DNA of 64,000 nt, from NCBI GenBank assembly GCA_029010495.1, contig JAQXKO010000024.1, positions 1-64,000 on the forward strand, in the 5' to 3' direction. The notes under the pieces were generated by a model that saw only the letters and a program-made list of their open reading frames with translations, made no database searches and was not told where the DNA came from. The translations under genes and the position numbers were made by a program. Positions 1-8,775 of this stretch are shown piece by piece. How positions within the stretch are numbered: the stretch's first letter is position 1; each line of letters starts with the position of its first letter. Origin of the DNA: Clostridiales bacterium. GTDB taxonomy: Bacteria; Bacillota; Clostridia; Lachnospirales; Lachnospiraceae.

Positions 1-512
1 TTAATGGTTTCACATTTGTTGAGACAGAGATGGATTACAAGACAGGCGAAGTTAAGGAAATCGAAAGAATTGCATATTCAGATGGACTTCGTTCTAAGGT
101 TAACTGCTACGGTGCTAACGATGTAACTGAGGGTGTTGCTATTATGTGGAAGGAGAATGTTGATATCTCAATCACAGGTAACTCAACAAACCCAACACGT
201 TTCCAGCATCCTGTTGCAGGTACATATAAGAAAGAATGTATCGAACAGGGCAAGAAGTACTTCTCAGTTGCTTCAGGCGGCGGTACAGGTCGTACACTTC
301 ATCCTGATAATATGGCTGCAGGTCCTGCTTCATACGGTATGACAGATACAATGGGAAGAATGCACTCAGATGCTCAGTTCGCCGGTTCTTCTTCAGTTCC
401 TGCTCACGTTGAGATGATGGGTCTTATCGGTGCCGGCAACAACCCAATGGTTGGTATGACAGTTGCTGTTGCCGTATCTATCGAAGAAGCTGCTACTGCA
501 GGTAAATTCTAA
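1..512 (+). CDS. GGGtGRT-family protein, C-terminal part (5' end outside window)
   Basis: The reading frame is open from the window edge (codons in frame from base 3), so only about 169 C-terminal residues are seen. The fragment carries the sequence SGGGTGRTLHPDN, the motif that names the GGGtGRT family, a conserved protein family of anaerobic Firmicutes whose biochemical role is not established as far as I know. The Met at base 30 has no ribosome binding site and is internal, not a start. The C-terminus (VGMTVAVAVSIEEAA) is followed by a clear intrinsic terminator. No membrane segment or signal peptide is visible. Family membership is read from the motif; function is unknown. Confidence 0.8.
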   Translation, partial: NGFTFVETEMDYKTGEVKEIERIAYSDGLRSKVNCYGANDVTEGVAIMWKENVDISITGNSTNPTRFQHPVAGTYKKECIEQGKKYFSVASGGGTGRTLHPDNMAAGPASYGMTDTMGRMHSDAQFAGSSSVPAHVEMMGLIGAGNNPMVGMTVAVAVSIEEAATAGKF

Positions 513-543
513 TATATTAATATAAAAGTTAATATAAAATCAA

Positions 544-578
544 AATGGGTTTCACATAATAGTGAAACCCATTTTTTT
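544..578. terminator. Bidirectional intrinsic terminator
   Basis: Perfect 12-bp stem AATGGGTTTCAC / GTGAAACCCATT with a 6-nt loop, followed on the plus strand by seven T. On the minus strand it is followed by TTTTGATTTT, so it can also end serS. It lies between the convergent GGGtGRT and serS genes. Confidence 0.9.
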
Positions 579-620
579 ATCTTTTCTAATATTTTTTGTT
601 TATAATATTTTATTTTTAAA

Positions 621-1907
621 TTATTTTTTCGGAACCATAACCGTCATTCCGCCCATATATGGTCTTAATGCTTCAGGAATCTTAACACTTCCGTCTGCCT
701 GAAGATTGTTTTCCAAAAATGCAATAAGCATACGAGGAGGTGCAACTACCGTATTATTAAGAGTATGAGCAAAGTACTTGCCATTTTCGCCCACTACCCT
801 TATCTTTAATCTTCTTGCCTGAGCATCACCCAGATTTGAACAGCTTCCTACCTCGAAATACTTTTTCTGTCTAGGAGACCATGCTTCAACATCGCAGCTC
901 TTAACCTTTAAATCGGCAAGGTCACCGGAGCAACACTCAAGTGTTCTTACAGGAATGTCAAGTGAACGGAATAAATCAACCGTATTCTGCCAAAGCTTAT
1001 CGTACCATGTCATACTGTCTTCAGGCTTACATACAACAATCATCTCCTGCTTTTCAAACTGGTGAATTCTGTATACACCACGTTCTTCAATGCCATGTGC
1101 ACCCTTTTCCTTTCTGAAACAAGGTGAGTAGCTTGTAAGTGTATATGGAAGCTGGTCTTCAACAATAATCTGATCAATAAATTTACCAATCATTGAGTGC
1201 TCACTTGTACCGATAAGGTATAAATCTTCACCCTCTATCTTGTACATCATTGATTCCATCTCTGCGAAACTCATAACTCCGGTTACAACATTGCTTCTAA
1301 TCATAAATGGTGGAACACAGTATGTGAAACCGCGGTCAATCATAAAATCTCTTGCATATGAAATAACAGCTGAATGAAGTCGTGCAATATCACCCATAAG
1401 ATAATAGAAACCGTTACCTGCCACTCTTCTTGCAGCCTCAAAATCAACACCTGCAAAGCTTTCCATAATATCAGTATGATATGGGATTTCATAATCCGGT
1501 ACTACAGGCTCTCCATATTTCTGTATTTCTACGTTTTCAGAATCATCCTTGCCGATAGGTACACTCGGATCAATGATATTCGGAATAACCATCATAATCT
1601 TTGTTACCTTCTCTTCAAGCTCTGCCTCCTTAGCCTCAAGCTCGGCAAGCTTCTCACCACCGGCCTTTACCTTTGCCTTAACCTCCTCAGCCTCTTCCCT
1701 CTGACCCTTGGCCATAAGTCCGCCGATTTGTTTTGAAAGAACATTTCTCTCATTACGGAGATTATCAGCTTCCTGCTTAACTGCCCTGCGTTCTTTATCT
1801 AACTCAATAACCTCATCAACTAACGAAAGCTTGTGATCCTGGAATTTATTTTTTATATTCTGTTTTACCACATCAGGATTTTCTCTTAAAAACTTAATAT
1901 CAATCAT
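621..1907 (-). CDS. serS: Seryl-tRNA synthetase
   Basis: Charges tRNA-Ser with serine in the cytoplasm. The 428-residue length is typical. An N-terminal charged coiled-coil arm (about residues 30-100) precedes the class II catalytic core, which shows the serine-binding region IGTSEHSMIGKF, motif 2 (PCFRKEKG then RGVYRIHQFEKQE) and motif 3 near PPRMLIAFLEN. The start at 1907 (MIDIKFLREN) is chosen because GAGGA lies five bases upstream and family members begin there; an in-frame upstream Met at 1955 lacks a ribosome binding site. I looked for a T-box leader, common upstream of Firmicute synthetase genes, and found no T-box sequence. Confidence 0.97.
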   Translation of the reverse strand: MIDIKFLRENPDVVKQNIKNKFQDHKLSLVDEVIELDKERRAVKQEADNLRNERNVLSKQIGGLMAKGQREEAEEVKAKVKAGGEKLAELEAKEAELEEKVTKIMMVIPNIIDPSVPIGKDDSENVEIQKYGEPVVPDYEIPYHTDIMESFAGVDFEAARRVAGNGFYYLMGDIARLHSAVISYARDFMIDRGFTYCVPPFMIRSNVVTGVMSFAEMESMMYKIEGEDLYLIGTSEHSMIGKFIDQIIVEDQLPYTLTSYSPCFRKEKGAHGIEERGVYRIHQFEKQEMIVVCKPEDSMTWYDKLWQNTVDLFRSLDIPVRTLECCSGDLADLKVKSCDVEAWSPRQKKYFEVGSCSNLGDAQARRLKIRVVGENGKYFAHTLNNTVVAPPRMLIAFLENNLQADGSVKIPEALRPYMGGMTVMVPKK

Positions 1908-2224
1908 AGCCGTCCTCATTTCTGAAAAATAATAATTTAGCGCCCTTACATACACTAATCCACAAATAATTTAACACTATTTACCCAAAAATGCAAGTCA
2001 AACTATATATATAGTAAAAAAAGAAAGCATTTATCAATAAATATATACAGATTATAAATATTTGATTAAAAAATAAAAAGATACATTGATATACCCAAAA
2101 TTTTATTGTATATTATATTACATAGGTATAAATACCCGGTCGGGAAAATATAAAGCCTGCGAACCATTTATTTATACAAGCATTATCTTATTTACAAAAC
2201 GATATATTTGAAAAGGGAATAAAA
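1908..2224. other. Divergent intergenic region, A+T rich
   Basis: About 317 bases between serS and the divergent gene at 2225, very A+T rich. It must hold both promoters. For the plus gene a weak match TTATTG-N18-TATAAA (2103-2132) is visible. No T-box, tRNA or recognised riboswitch is seen. Confidence 0.5.
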
Positions 2225-3148
2225 ATGTTTATAGTTAATCTGATTATTGCAGCCATTGAGGCAGATTCATTATATAAGAAGTTTAATTTTAAGATTAAAA
2301 AAGGCACTCTGACATTTATCATGTGGGTTATAAACATGATTGTCACTCCGTTTACAACCATAGGCTTATGGATTGTTCTTTCTTTTACCGGATTATTAGA
2401 TACACTTTCTGACGTATTCAATGCGAAATCCAACATCAACAATAATATTCAGCAGGATCAGAATCAATACCAAAACCCGTATTATAATTCTTTTTCACAG
2501 CCAGGCACAGGTACCACGGGAAGATACCAGTCACAGAAAAGAGCTTATGGCCGCAGTTCCAAAGCGTACTCACAGCCCGGATATAGCAGCTCACCTTTTT
2601 CAAGAGTCAAAAGCGCCAACGTTGCAAATCCTTATAATCTTCCGCGTACAGAAGCAGCCCGCTCGAAGCTTATAAACAAATTTAATAAGAAATTTGATCT
2701 TAATCTGACAAATACTGATGTAAAGACAATTTCTTCAGCTACATATATGTCACTTGAATGGGCAAGTGAAGTATATGCAATGGAGCAGAAATACGATTCG
2801 GTTTATGAATGGCTGGGACAGGGTAACATCTGGCTCAGGGTTTACCTATATGCTTTTAATATACAAAACATCTCTCCTGTCTTTAACAAACAGGAGGAGC
2901 TTGTATACAATGCTTTTAATACGATTTTTTCAGAAATGTGTTATGACGAGTCACTTCCGACTGAAGTAATCATTGAGAATATCAACAACAAGTATATGAC
3001 ACGTTTTGATGAGGCTTCATTCCTTCTGGCCATTAATTATATGGAAGGCAAAGGCAGACATTTTAAATTTGGTTCACCGGTTCTTACCAGAGTCTCCTCA
3101 GAGGTTGATGATCTTGTAAAGAAATACGGAGGCACTCCGATGCGATAA
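2225..3148 (+). CDS. Unknown membrane-anchored protein with Q/S/Y-rich linker
   Basis: I do not recognise this 307-residue protein. It starts after an AAAAGGGA ribosome binding site. Residues 1-60 contain two hydrophobic stretches (about 1-13 and 28-58) that could form membrane segments. Residues about 70-140 form a low-complexity linker rich in Gln, Asn, Ser, Tyr and Gly. Residues about 145-307 look like a soluble helical domain with no motif I can name. It stands alone, with an independent spacer upstream, and its stop codon directly abuts the stop of the convergent hisA with no bases between them. The architecture (membrane anchor, flexible linker, cytoplasmic or external domain) is an inference. 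Confidence 0.7.
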   Translation: MFIVNLIIAAIEADSLYKKFNFKIKKGTLTFIMWVINMIVTPFTTIGLWIVLSFTGLLDTLSDVFNAKSNINNNIQQDQNQYQNPYYNSFSQPGTGTTGRYQSQKRAYGRSSKAYSQPGYSSSPFSRVKSANVANPYNLPRTEAARSKLINKFNKKFDLNLTNTDVKTISSATYMSLEWASEVYAMEQKYDSVYEWLGQGNIWLRVYLYAFNIQNISPVFNKQEELVYNAFNTIFSEMCYDESLPTEVIIENINNKYMTRFDEASFLLAINYMEGKGRHFKFGSPVLTRVSSEVDDLVKKYGGTPMR

Positions 3149-3928
3149 TTATTTTCTGTTAAAGAAATCTAAAACTTCATAGTAATTCATGCCACCTCCG
3201 AAGATGTCCAATGCACTTCCTATGGTGGCATCTATTTTGCCCTTTCCAAGGCTTTTTAACTTTTCCAAATCATCAAATGAGCTGATTCCGCCGGCATAAG
3301 TTACCGGCTTATCACAATATTGTGCAAGAAGGTTAACAACCTCATCTTCTATCCCCTGCTGTCTGCCCTCGACATCTACTGCATGAATAAGGAATTCATC
3401 GCAATAAGGCTTTAGCATATCAAATAAATATTTATCGAGCTCATGATTTGTAAACTTCTGCCAGCGGTCTGTTACCACATAGTATTTTCCTTCTCTTCTG
3501 CGGCATGACAAATCAATACATATATGTTCTCTCCCTACAACCCTTTCAAGATTTTTAATCCTGTCCATTCTGACTTCTCCATCCTTAAAGGCATAGCTTG
3601 TTACTATCACGTGTGATGCACCGGCATCAAGATATTCCTGCGCGTTATCGGGATTAATTCCGCCGCCCACCATAAGTCCGCCCGGATATGCCCTTAGTGC
3701 CGATAATGCCTCATTTTTTGTTTTTTCGTAATATTCGCTGGTGCTTCCGTTAAGCAAAATGACATGACCGCCTGTAAGTCCTGCATCCCTGTAAAAAGCT
3801 GCGTACCAGGCAGCATCATATGAGGCCACGAAATTTTCCTTTGCGTAATCATCTGTATCGGATAAGCTTCCTCCGACAATCTGCTTTACACTACCGTTAT
3901 GAATATCTATGCAAGGTCTGAATTTCAT
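3149..3928 (-). CDS. hisA: Phosphoribosylformimino-AICAR ribotide isomerase, eukaryotic type (HisA)
   Basis: Predicted to catalyse the Amadori rearrangement of ProFAR to PRFAR in histidine synthesis. The 259-residue protein begins RPCIDIHNGSVKQIVGG and contains VGGGIN, DLSCRR, FLIHAVDVEG, VTYAGGISS and a C-terminal GSALDIFGG. These blocks match fungal and plant HisA (yeast HIS6) much better than the classical bacterial HisA: the sequence has IHNG rather than the bacterial DGxxVRL block, and the DLSCRR and LDIFGG signatures. No other his genes are adjacent, so it is a stand-alone locus. The divergent neighbour is the uracil operon. Identification is strong; whether it is the only HisA in the genome cannot be seen here. 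Confidence 0.9.
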   Translation of the reverse strand: MKFRPCIDIHNGSVKQIVGGSLSDTDDYAKENFVASYDAAWYAAFYRDAGLTGGHVILLNGSTSEYYEKTKNEALSALRAYPGGLMVGGGINPDNAQEYLDAGASHVIVTSYAFKDGEVRMDRIKNLERVVGREHICIDLSCRRREGKYYVVTDRWQKFTNHELDKYLFDMLKPYCDEFLIHAVDVEGRQQGIEDEVVNLLAQYCDKPVTYAGGISSFDDLEKLKSLGKGKIDATIGSALDIFGGGMNYYEVLDFFNRK

Positions 3929-4116
3929 TTTTTTCTCCCAATATATAATTGATTATTTAATCTGGTTATTTATTAGTTAATAAATAAAACAAAAAGCGTT
4001 TATAAAAATCAGCAGTGAATGTCAATACTGTATACTTAAAATACTTTTTACTATTTTATCACGAAAATCAGGTTAAATAAAGCATTAATTTATTTGTCAT
4101 TTTATGTATTTTTATC

Positions 4117-4145
4117 TTGTATAAAATAATCAAAAAAAGTATAAT
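4117..4145 (+). promoter_or_regulatory. Promoter for uraA-upp
   Basis: TTGTAT, 17-base spacer, TATAAT, 69 bases before the uraA start. The leader is too short for a complete PyrR-type attenuator and none was seen. Confidence 0.6.
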
Positions 4146-4213
4146 AAAAGTCGAGGGTTAATATATAAAATGAAGTCACCAATATGACCCGGTTGGTGCA
4201 GAAAGAGGTTAAT

Positions 4214-5572
4214 ATGGAAAAAAACAATGACGGCATATTTAATGCCAGAGAACTGGGAGCTCCCAAGTGTATAATTTTAGGTCTCCAGCACATGTTTGCC
4301 ATGTTTGGAGCAACTGTCTTGGTTCCTCTTCTTACAGGACTTAGCATTTCAACTACTCTCTTGTTTGCAGGTCTCGGAACTTTACTTTTCCACTTTATCA
4401 CCGGAAGAAAGGTACCGGCCTTCTTAGGTTCATCATTTGCTTTCCTCGGTGGTTATGCCACTATCGCACCCATGGTCGATGCTGAGGGTAATTCAATAAG
4501 CAACAGCGCTGCTCTTCCATATGCATGTGCAGGTGTTGCTTTCGCAGGTCTTCTTTATTTCGTTCTTTCACTCCTCATTAAAATATTCGGTGCAAAGAAA
4601 ATAATGAAATTCTTCCCTCCTATTGTAACAGGTCCTATCATCATTGCAATCGGTCTTACACTTTCACAGTCAGCTGTTGATAACTGTTCAAAGAACTGGC
4701 TTATCGCATTTATTGCAATCCTTGTAGTTATTCTTTGTAATATTTTCGGTAAAGGTATGATTAAGATAATTCCTATTCTTATCGGTGTTATCGTATCATA
4801 TGTATTTGCAATCTTTATGAATGAGGTTGACTTTACAGCGGTAAAGGAAGCAAGCTGGATCGGTTTGCCTGTTTCAAAGAATGCAACCGTATTTTCAATT
4901 TTCGGAGCTAATTTTGATTCATCAAAATTTATCACCTCCATAATTACAATTATGCCTATCGCATTCGCTACTATTGTTGAACATATTGGTGATATTTCAG
5001 CCATTTCATCAACAACAGGTAAAAATTATATTGCTGAACCGGGACTTCACAAAACACTTCTCGGAGATGGTGCTGCAACAGTAGTTGCCTCACTTTTCGG
5101 TGCTCCTGCAAACACAACATACGGCGAGAACACAGGTGTTCTTACACTTTCAAAGGTTTATGACCCGTTTGTAATTGAGCTTGCAGCCGTATTTGCAATT
5201 ATCTTTTCATTCTCACCTAAATTTTCAGCATTAATCAGTTCAATGCCTACAGCAACGGTAGGTGGCATTTCACTTGTACTTTACGGTATGATTTCTGCAG
5301 TCGGTGTAAGAAATATTGTTGAAAACAAAGTAGATTTTTCAAAGACAAGAAATGTAATTATCGCAGCACTCATACTTGTACTTTCTATAGGTATTAAGTA
5401 TAGTGCAGCCGGTGCCATCTCATTTAGTATCGGCAAAGTTACAATCAGTCTTACAGGTCTTGCTATCGGTGCTCTCATCGGTATAATACTTAATGCAATT
5501 CTTCCGGGAAATGATTATGAATTTGGCAAAGATCATAAAGCAGACGAGCATCGTGGTATTCACTTAGAATAA
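4214..5572 (+). CDS. uraA: Uracil permease (NCS2 family)
   Basis: Polytopic inner-membrane nucleobase transporter of the NCS2/UraA family, 452 residues with about 12-14 hydrophobic segments. Family features include the N-terminal LGLQHMFAMFGATVLVPLLTG, the FLGSSFAF half-helix region, PIAFATIVEHIGD and APANTTYGENTGVL, where the Glu residues are the ones used by this family for substrate and proton coupling. Uracil rather than xanthine or urate specificity is inferred from the QHMFAMFGAT start and because upp follows 21 bases downstream. The start at 4214 follows AGAGG with suitable spacing; an earlier Met at 4184 lacks this. Confidence 0.92.
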   Translation: MEKNNDGIFNARELGAPKCIILGLQHMFAMFGATVLVPLLTGLSISTTLLFAGLGTLLFHFITGRKVPAFLGSSFAFLGGYATIAPMVDAEGNSISNSAALPYACAGVAFAGLLYFVLSLLIKIFGAKKIMKFFPPIVTGPIIIAIGLTLSQSAVDNCSKNWLIAFIAILVVILCNIFGKGMIKIIPILIGVIVSYVFAIFMNEVDFTAVKEASWIGLPVSKNATVFSIFGANFDSSKFITSIITIMPIAFATIVEHIGDISAISSTTGKNYIAEPGLHKTLLGDGAATVVASLFGAPANTTYGENTGVLTLSKVYDPFVIELAAVFAIIFSFSPKFSALISSMPTATVGGISLVLYGMISAVGVRNIVENKVDFSKTRNVIIAALILVLSIGIKYSAAGAISFSIGKVTISLTGLAIGALIGIILNAILPGNDYEFGKDHKADEHRGIHLE

Positions 5573-5593
5573 AAATATAATCGGAGGTTTATA

Positions 5594-6223
5594 ATGGATA
5601 ATATATTTATAATGGATCATCCACTAATTAAACACAAAATTTCAAGACTCAGAGACAAAAGTACAGGAACAAATGAGTTCAGAAATCTTGTAAATGAAAT
5701 TGCAATGCTTATGGGATATGAAGCTCTTCGTGACCTTCCGCTTATGGATGTCGAGGTAGAGACTCCTATTGAAAAATGTATGACTCCTGTCATAGCCGGA
5801 CGAAAGCTCGCAATCGTTCCTATTCTTCGTGCAGGTCTCGGCATGACAAACGGTATCCTGGAACTTGTACCTACAGCAAAGGTTGGTCATATAGGACTTT
5901 ATCGTGATGAAGAGACTCATGAGCCTCATGAATATTATTGCAAGCTTCCAAGTCCAATTAACGAGAGAACAATTGTCGTAACCGACCCAATGCTTGCAAC
6001 AGGCGGTTCAGCTATTTCAGCAGTTAATTTTATCAAGCAGCACGGCGGAGTAAACATTAAATTCATGTGCATTATTGCTGCTCCCGAAGGAATAGAGAAG
6101 CTCCACAAAGCTCATCCTGATATTCAGATTTACATCGGAAATGTTGACCGTGAGCTTAACGAAAATGCTTATATCTGCCCGGGTCTTGGCGATGCCGGTG
6201 ACAGAATATTCGGTACAAAATAG
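5594..6223 (+). CDS. upp: Uracil phosphoribosyltransferase
   Basis: Converts uracil and PRPP to UMP, the salvage step that follows uptake by the preceding permease. The 209-residue length is standard. The PRPP-binding loop [13 protein letters not shown] sits at residues 128-140, ILRAGLGM at about 77-84, and the C-terminal [16 protein letters not shown] is the uracil-binding end typical of Upp. A CGGAGG ribosome binding site precedes the start. It forms an operon with uraA and is closed by a terminator. Confidence 0.97.
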   Translation: MDNIFIMDHPLIKHKISRLRDKSTGTNEFRNLVNEIAMLMGYEALRDLPLMDVEVETPIEKCMTPVIAGRKLAIVPILRAGLGMTNGILELVPTAKVGHIGLYRDEETHEPHEYYCKLPSPINERTIVVTDPMLATGGSAISAVNFIKQHGGVNIKFMCIIAAPEGIEKLHKAHPDIQIYIGNVDRELNENAYICPGLGDAGDRIFGTK

Positions 6224-6240
6224 ATATTATTACCTAATAA

Positions 6241-6269
6241 AAATAACTCCCTTATAAAGGGAGTTATTT
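6241..6269. terminator. Bidirectional terminator between upp and the histidine phosphatase gene
   Basis: 13-bp stem AAATAACTCCCTT / AAGGGAGTTATTT with a 3-base loop. It overlaps the stop codon of the convergent minus-strand gene. Confidence 0.88.
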
Positions 6270-6971
6270 TATCTTATCGAGTTTAAATCCCGAATCACTT
6301 ACCGGTTCTCCGCCTTTATACAGATGGGAATAATCACCCATCGCTCTTACTCTGAAATAAGCGATGTTATCAGCTCTCTCCTCAGTCTGAATTTCAAAAA
6401 ATGTAGTAGGTGCAGCAAAAAAACCATGCCACATAAGAGGTGCCGCTATACCTGTAAGATATCCGATAATCAGCAGTGATACAGCCATATGACAGAATAT
6501 TACTATTGTATCATCATTGCTTTTTTCGATTGTAAAATAATTGCCTGTATGAATATAACCGTATTCTTTTAGGAAATTATCGATTCCTGCTTTTACGATT
6601 CCATACTCGTAATCAACATCCGTATTTTCATAAAGCGGTGAAGTTGACCATTTATCCTTGTCATACATTTCCGGATAGGATGTCCAGTCCTTGGGAAGCA
6701 AATCCCAACAATGCCTGTAATGACCGTCTCTCGGATCATTACAGTGACCGTTAAATTCTCTTATCCATGGCAGAATCTCCGGTGTAATACCGGTCCCCGC
6801 AAGTGCAATTTCCGCAGTTTTTTTTGCTCGTCCAAGAGGCGAACAATAATATTTTTTTACATCAATATTTCGAAGCCTCTCTTGTAAAAGCGCCGCCTCC
6901 GCTTCACCCTTAGGTGTCAGGGAATCAGTTTCATAATTTGGTTCACCGTGACGAATTAATATTAATTTCAT
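6264..6971 (-). CDS. Histidine phosphatase family protein (phosphoglycerate mutase-like)
   Basis: The N-terminus MKLILIRHGEPNYE holds the RHG catalytic signature (phospho-histidine acceptor), SPLGRAKKTAEIAL gives the second conserved Arg, and IVIFCHMAVSLLIIGYL the second catalytic His. These place the 235-residue protein in branch 1 of the histidine phosphatase superfamily. The substrate cannot be told; members act on sugar phosphates, nucleotides or cobalamin precursors. The start at 6971 follows AAGGAG; an upstream Met at 7001 does not. It is the last gene of a minus-strand run with rlmH and the CBS protein. Confidence 0.85.
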   Translation of the reverse strand: MKLILIRHGEPNYETDSLTPKGEAEAALLQERLRNIDVKKYYCSPLGRAKKTAEIALAGTGITPEILPWIREFNGHCNDPRDGHYRHCWDLLPKDWTSYPEMYDKDKWSTSPLYENTDVDYEYGIVKAGIDNFLKEYGYIHTGNYFTIEKSNDDTIVIFCHMAVSLLIIGYLTGIAAPLMWHGFFAAPTTFFEIQTEERADNIAYFRVRAMGDYSHLYKGGEPVSDSGFKLDKIK

Positions 6972-6981
6972 ATGTAACTCC

Positions 6982-7461
6982 TTATTTATGGTAAGGTTCA
7001 TTTTTCATGATTCTGAACGCTCTGTATATCTGCTCCAGTAATATTACGCGCATGAGCTGATGTGGGAATGTCATGTTCGAGAAGCTCAACCGGACATCTC
7101 CTTTTTTTATCACTTCATCACTTAGTCCAAGCGAACCGCCTATGACAAACTGAATGTGACTTTTTCCGAAAAGCATTACTTCTTCAATTTTCCCGGCAAA
7201 CGCCTCCGAGGAGTATCCCTTTCCATCTATTGCGAGAATAAAAGTATATGCATTTTCATCCCACCCCGAAAGAATACGATGCCCTTCTTTAATGCGTATC
7301 TCCTCTTCCAGCGCCTCTCCTGCTCCATCCGGAGTTTTCTCATCGGCATATTCCTTGATTTCAAGCTTTGCATATCGTGATAGTCTTTTCAAATACTCAT
7401 TTACCGCATCACCAAAAAATTTTTCTTTAATTTTTCCTACACAAAGTATTGTTATTTTCAT
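6982..7461 (-). CDS. rlmH: 23S rRNA (pseudouridine1915-N3)-methyltransferase RlmH
   Basis: SPOUT-class methyltransferase that modifies helix 69 of 23S rRNA. The 159-residue length is typical. The trefoil-knot SAM site is visible as FVIGGSLGLSDEV and the C-terminal SNMTFPHQLMRVILLEQIYRAF then YHK is highly characteristic. The gene overlaps the end of the upstream CBS-protein gene by four bases, which suggests translational coupling. Confidence 0.97.
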   Translation of the reverse strand: MKITILCVGKIKEKFFGDAVNEYLKRLSRYAKLEIKEYADEKTPDGAGEALEEEIRIKEGHRILSGWDENAYTFILAIDGKGYSSEAFAGKIEEVMLFGKSHIQFVIGGSLGLSDEVIKKGDVRLSFSNMTFPHQLMRVILLEQIYRAFRIMKNEPYHK

Positions 7462-8306
7462 TCTTCGGTTGTATCCTGTTCTTCTTTGATAATACTTATT
7501 TCGTCAAACACTCTGCCCTCTGCCGAAACCATATTAAAAGAATATCCGCAATAACTTATACTGTCTTTTTCATGTTTTTCAGGAATATGACCTAAAAGAT
7601 TAATCAACAGACCATTAAGTGTATCAAAATTATCAAGATCCTCCTCAGGCAGTTCAATATGTAAAAGCTCACAGAGCTCTTCAAGCTTTATATCGCCCGA
7701 TACACTAAGTGAGCCGTCTGTTTTTGCACTATAGGTTTCCTCTTCGTCATACTCGTCGAGGATTTCACCCACCAGCTCTTCAATAATATCTTCCATACCT
7801 ACTATTCCGGCAGTCTGACCGTATTCATCAATTACAACTGCAAGATGTGTACGTTTTGCACGAAGTTCCTCAAACAGATTATCAATCGGCATGGTTTCAG
7901 GTACATATAAGGCCTCTCTGGCAAATTTTTTAACCGGCTCGTCCATTTTGCCATCCATATATGCTGACATTACATCCTTAAGATAAACCATTCCGACAAT
8001 ATTATCGATTGTTTCATCATAAAGCGGATATCTGCTGTGATTTTCATCAAGCATATATCTTAAGGCAGTTTCAACACTTTCTGTGGTGTCAACTGCTACA
8101 ATCTTTGTTCTGTGAGTCATAATATCGCCTGCCAGAGTATCTGAGAAGTCGATTACATTACTTATCAGCTCCGCTTCATCAGCCTCAATTACACCCTTAT
8201 TTTCAAATTCCTTAACAACTGCAAGAACTTCCTCGTCCCTTACCGTTTCCTTTTTAATTAAACGTCTGAGTTTATTGGCAAAACTTTGCCCGTTTGATTC
8301 CTCCAT
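7458..8306 (-). CDS. CorC/HlyC-type CBS-pair protein without DUF21
   Basis: A 282-residue soluble protein with a CBS pair (about residues 55-180, including DIMTHRTKIVAVD and VVIDEYGQTAGIVGMEDIIEELVG) and a C-terminal CorC_HlyC transporter-associated domain (about 195-275). Family members that carry an N-terminal DUF21 membrane domain are linked to magnesium or cobalt efflux; this one lacks that domain, like CorC of enteric bacteria, so it may regulate another transporter. A small-molecule ligand in the CBS pair is expected but unknown. It overlaps rlmH by four bases. Confidence 0.88.
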   Translation of the reverse strand: MEESNGQSFANKLRRLIKKETVRDEEVLAVVKEFENKGVIEADEAELISNVIDFSDTLAGDIMTHRTKIVAVDTTESVETALRYMLDENHSRYPLYDETIDNIVGMVYLKDVMSAYMDGKMDEPVKKFAREALYVPETMPIDNLFEELRAKRTHLAVVIDEYGQTAGIVGMEDIIEELVGEILDEYDEEETYSAKTDGSLSVSGDIKLEELCELLHIELPEEDLDNFDTLNGLLINLLGHIPEKHEKDSISYCGYSFNMVSAEGRVFDEISIIKEEQDTTEE

Positions 8307-8343
8307 GAAAATAAAAAATTCCTTTCTCTTTTGTCATATTATG

Positions 8344-8688
8344 CTAAATAGACAGGCTTACATGCAACGCCCTGTCTATGTCGCTGAGCACATTATCGCT
8401 AACATGACATACTTTTTCTTTGAGTCTTGATTTGTCAATCGTTCTGACCTGCTCTAATAATATCACAGAATCTTTTGAAACACCACCATTTTTTGCAGAA
8501 ACCTCTACATGAGTCGGTAATTTTGCTTTATTCTGTTTTGATGTAATAGCTGCGCAAATAACAGTCGGTGAATATAAATTTCCCAAATCATTCTGAATAA
8601 TGATGACCGGTCTGATACCGCCCTGTTCTGAACCTATAACAGGCCGGAGGTCAGCATAATAAATATCTCCTCGTTTTATGGTATTCAT
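8344..8688 (-). CDS. mazF: MazF/PemK-family mRNA interferase (orphan toxin)
   Basis: A 114-residue protein beginning [30 protein letters not shown], the canonical MazF/EndoA start, with ICAAITSK and a C-terminal [13 protein letters not shown]. MazF toxins cut single-stranded RNA at short motifs and are normally silenced by an adjacent MazE-type antitoxin. Here the start at 8688 is preceded by AAGGGGG, and the upstream gene is the NAD(P)HX repair enzyme, with only about 90 bases between, so no antitoxin fits. In many Firmicutes mazF is near alr and nnr, so the position is conserved-looking although the antitoxin is missing. Confidence 0.93.
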   Translation of the reverse strand: MNTIKRGDIYYADLRPVIGSEQGGIRPVIIIQNDLGNLYSPTVICAAITSKQNKAKLPTHVEVSAKNGGVSKDSVILLEQVRTIDKSRLKEKVCHVSDNVLSDIDRALHVSLSI

Positions 8689-8775
8689 AAAAACCCCCTT
8701 AAGTTTGATATTTATTATTTTCCCCCACATAATTACAATTATACATACAGGCAGACATACATGAACAATACCATA

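Noticed and set aside
1908-2224. T-box riboswitch upstream of serS (and of leuS)
   Set aside because: No T-box sequence or long leader fold is visible in either upstream region.
8689-8775. Antitoxin gene upstream of mazF
   Set aside because: The gap is too short and holds no frame with a start signal.
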